Assembly (NCBI GenBank): GCA_945868935.1
Contig: CAMBNE010000042.1
Coordinates: 1 to 7,355 of the forward strand
Direction of reading: 5' to 3'
DNA length: 7,355 nucleotides
From: an uncultured Clostridia bacterium
Lineage (GTDB): Bacteria > Bacillota > Clostridia > Oscillospirales > Acutalibacteraceae
Made by a program: the position numbers and the translations under genes. This document shows, one piece after another, positions 6,563-7,355 of the stretch (position 1 is its first letter; the number at the start of each line of letters is the position of its first letter). A model generated the notes under the pieces. That model was given only the letters and a program-made list of their open reading frames with translations, did no database searches and was not told where the DNA came from.

Positions 6563-6590
6563 AAAAGGGGCATCAAACGATGTCCCTTTT
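6563..6590. terminator. Bidirectional intrinsic terminator between convergent genes
   Basis: Arms 6563-6574 (AAAAGGGGCATC) and 6579-6590 (GATGTCCCTTTT) form a 12-bp stem with a 4-base loop. It lies between the S41 lipoprotein stop (6530) and the atpD stop (6609) and can end both transcripts. One position is G.U in + strand RNA but an A.C mismatch in - strand RNA. The - strand has the longer U-run (TTTTTT then ATTT). Confidence 0.88.
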
Positions 6591-6608
6591 ACTTTACAAT
6601 ATAAAATT

Positions 6609-7274
6609 TTACGCCGATTGTTCCTGATTTTCTTCCTTTGCCTTTTTGAAAGCGGCGTCCTTCTGCTTTTTCTTCTTGATTACTTTAAGACGGCTGAATT
6701 CCTCTCTGTCTTTTTCGTCAAGAGCGTCTGAAATAAACTTTACCGTTTCTTCAAATTTAGGAATCATAATATTTTTCAGAGCGTTTGCACGCTTCTGGGT
6801 TTTCTTGATTGAGTCGGCAAGTCTGTAAACGCTGTTTTCAATTTCGGCAAGCTCTACTGTGAGGTACTTAACCTCCGAAAATTTGTTGTAAACCTTGTCA
6901 ATTGCGGAGTTTGTAGTTCTCAGTCCGTAGTGAAGAAAGTCGTGCTGCTGATGCTCGCCGATTGTGAGAATCGGAATTTCAACGCCCATTACGCTGCGTG
7001 AATCAAGCTTTAAGCTGTCCTCATAGGGAATAGAGTTTGAAATATCCTCGCAGAAGCCGTTTGTTACGTTGGCTGTCTGCAACGCAATATATGCTTCCTC
7101 GTATGCGCTGTCAATCTTCTGCTGAATAGCGTTTGCGTGGTCAATCAGCGTCATCATCTCACGAATGAGAATGTTGCGCTTTCTGTCGAGCAGTTCATAT
7201 CCTACCTTTGCAAGAGCAAGCGACTTTTTGGTGTTCATCAGATTACCCTTGGTGGGTACTGCCTGTACTGCCAT
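6609..7274 (-). CDS. atpD: V/A-type ATP synthase (ATPase) subunit D
   Basis: A 221-residue subunit D, close to the usual family length. It forms the long coiled-coil central rotor shaft that links the A/B catalytic head to the membrane ring in ion-translocating V/A-type ATPases. The N-terminal part carries the typical PTKGNL...LA..GYELLDRKRN signature (about 7-35). The C-terminal part carries the family motif RANALKNIMIPKFEETVKFI and then EFSRLKVIKKKK (about 162-202), and the tail is Lys/Glu-rich. The start at 7274 is supported by AAAGGAGT eight bases upstream. It follows atpB by 25 bases, the standard A-B-D gene order. The terminator just beyond it suggests that it is the last gene of the operon. 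Nothing appears damaged. Confidence 0.97.
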   Translation of the reverse strand: MAVQAVPTKGNLMNTKKSLALAKVGYELLDRKRNILIREMMTLIDHANAIQQKIDSAYEEAYIALQTANVTNGFCEDISNSIPYEDSLKLDSRSVMGVEIPILTIGEHQQHDFLHYGLRTTNSAIDKVYNKFSEVKYLTVELAEIENSVYRLADSIKKTQKRANALKNIMIPKFEETVKFISDALDEKDREEFSRLKVIKKKKQKDAAFKKAKEENQEQSA

Positions 7275-7282
7275 ACAACTGT

Positions 7283-7290
7283 ACTCCTTT
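7283..7290 (-). promoter_or_regulatory. Ribosome binding site of atpD
   Basis: Read on the minus strand, AAAGGAGT lies eight bases before the atpD ATG, within the 25-base atpB-atpD gap. It confirms the start and operon-style translation. Confidence 0.85.
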
Positions 7291-7299
7291 CCTTACGGC

Positions 7300-7355
7300 T
7301 CAGCCTTTGTAGTACTTGTCAAGTATAGCGTCGTCAACACGGTCAAGCTCTGCTC
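7300..7355 (-). CDS. atpB: V/A-type ATP synthase subunit B, C-terminal end (truncated by window)
   Basis: Only the last 17 codons and the TGA stop (7300-7302) are inside the window; the gene continues past the right edge. The visible end reads AELDRVDDAILDKYYKG, matching the conserved tail of V/A-type subunit B (a Leu-Asp-Arg helix ending in KYY). Subunit B is the non-catalytic nucleotide-binding partner of subunit A in the hexameric head. The assignment rests on this short tail and on its place directly upstream of atpD, the usual order. Confidence 0.85.
   Translation of the reverse strand, partial: AELDRVDDAILDKYYKG

Noticed and set aside
6540..6731. 63-residue + strand frame after the lipoprotein gene
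   Set aside because: It runs through the terminator and antisense to atpD, with no ribosome binding site.

Overview
The window looks like chromosome from a Gram-positive gut or rumen anaerobe of the Ruminococcus type (Oscillospiraceae). The signs are moderate-to-low GC, strong AGGAG-type ribosome binding sites, a large modular protein carrying both a dockerin and a CBM26-like starch-binding module, and a V/A-type (not F-type) ATPase. The genus is an inference; no marker gene here fixes the species. The dockerin plus CBM26 combination recalls the starch-degrading 'amylosome' known from Ruminococcus bromii.

Layout: (1) 1-3485, + strand: the 3' part of a very large modular secreted protein, cut by the left edge. 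Its order is an N-terminal beta-type region, a complete calcineurin-like metallophosphoesterase domain, a CBM26-like module, a Thr/Glu/Pro linker, a type I-like dockerin, a further beta-rich module, and two near-identical C-terminal repeats. (2) 3486-3622: a compact regulatory region with a good sigma-A promoter whose -10 lies inside an 18-base palindrome, followed in the leader by a perfect 13-bp inverted repeat just before the ribosome binding site. (3) 3623-4459, +: an AraC-family regulator with its own intrinsic terminator. (4) 4460-4675: terminator, an unexplained block, and a promoter. (5) 4676-6530, +: two overlapping genes, a small exported or membrane protein of unknown function and an S41-type peptidase-like lipoprotein. 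(6) 6531-6608: a two-way terminator between convergent genes. (7) 6609-7355, - strand: the end of a V/A-type ATPase operon, atpD complete and the last 17 codons of atpB.

How they work together: the modular phosphoesterase is probably secreted, docked onto a scaffoldin and held on starch-like glycan. The AraC regulator has the N-terminal cupin seen in sugar-responsive members, and might control the neighbouring carbohydrate-related gene, but the sequence does not prove that link. The small membrane protein and S41 lipoprotein form a translationally coupled pair at the cell surface. The ATPase genes are housekeeping and belong to a separate, converging transcription unit.

The most interesting item is the fusion of a phosphoesterase with starch-binding and dockerin modules, which suggests a complex-borne enzyme acting on phosphate esters at the starch surface. 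No wholly new multi-gene system is evident.
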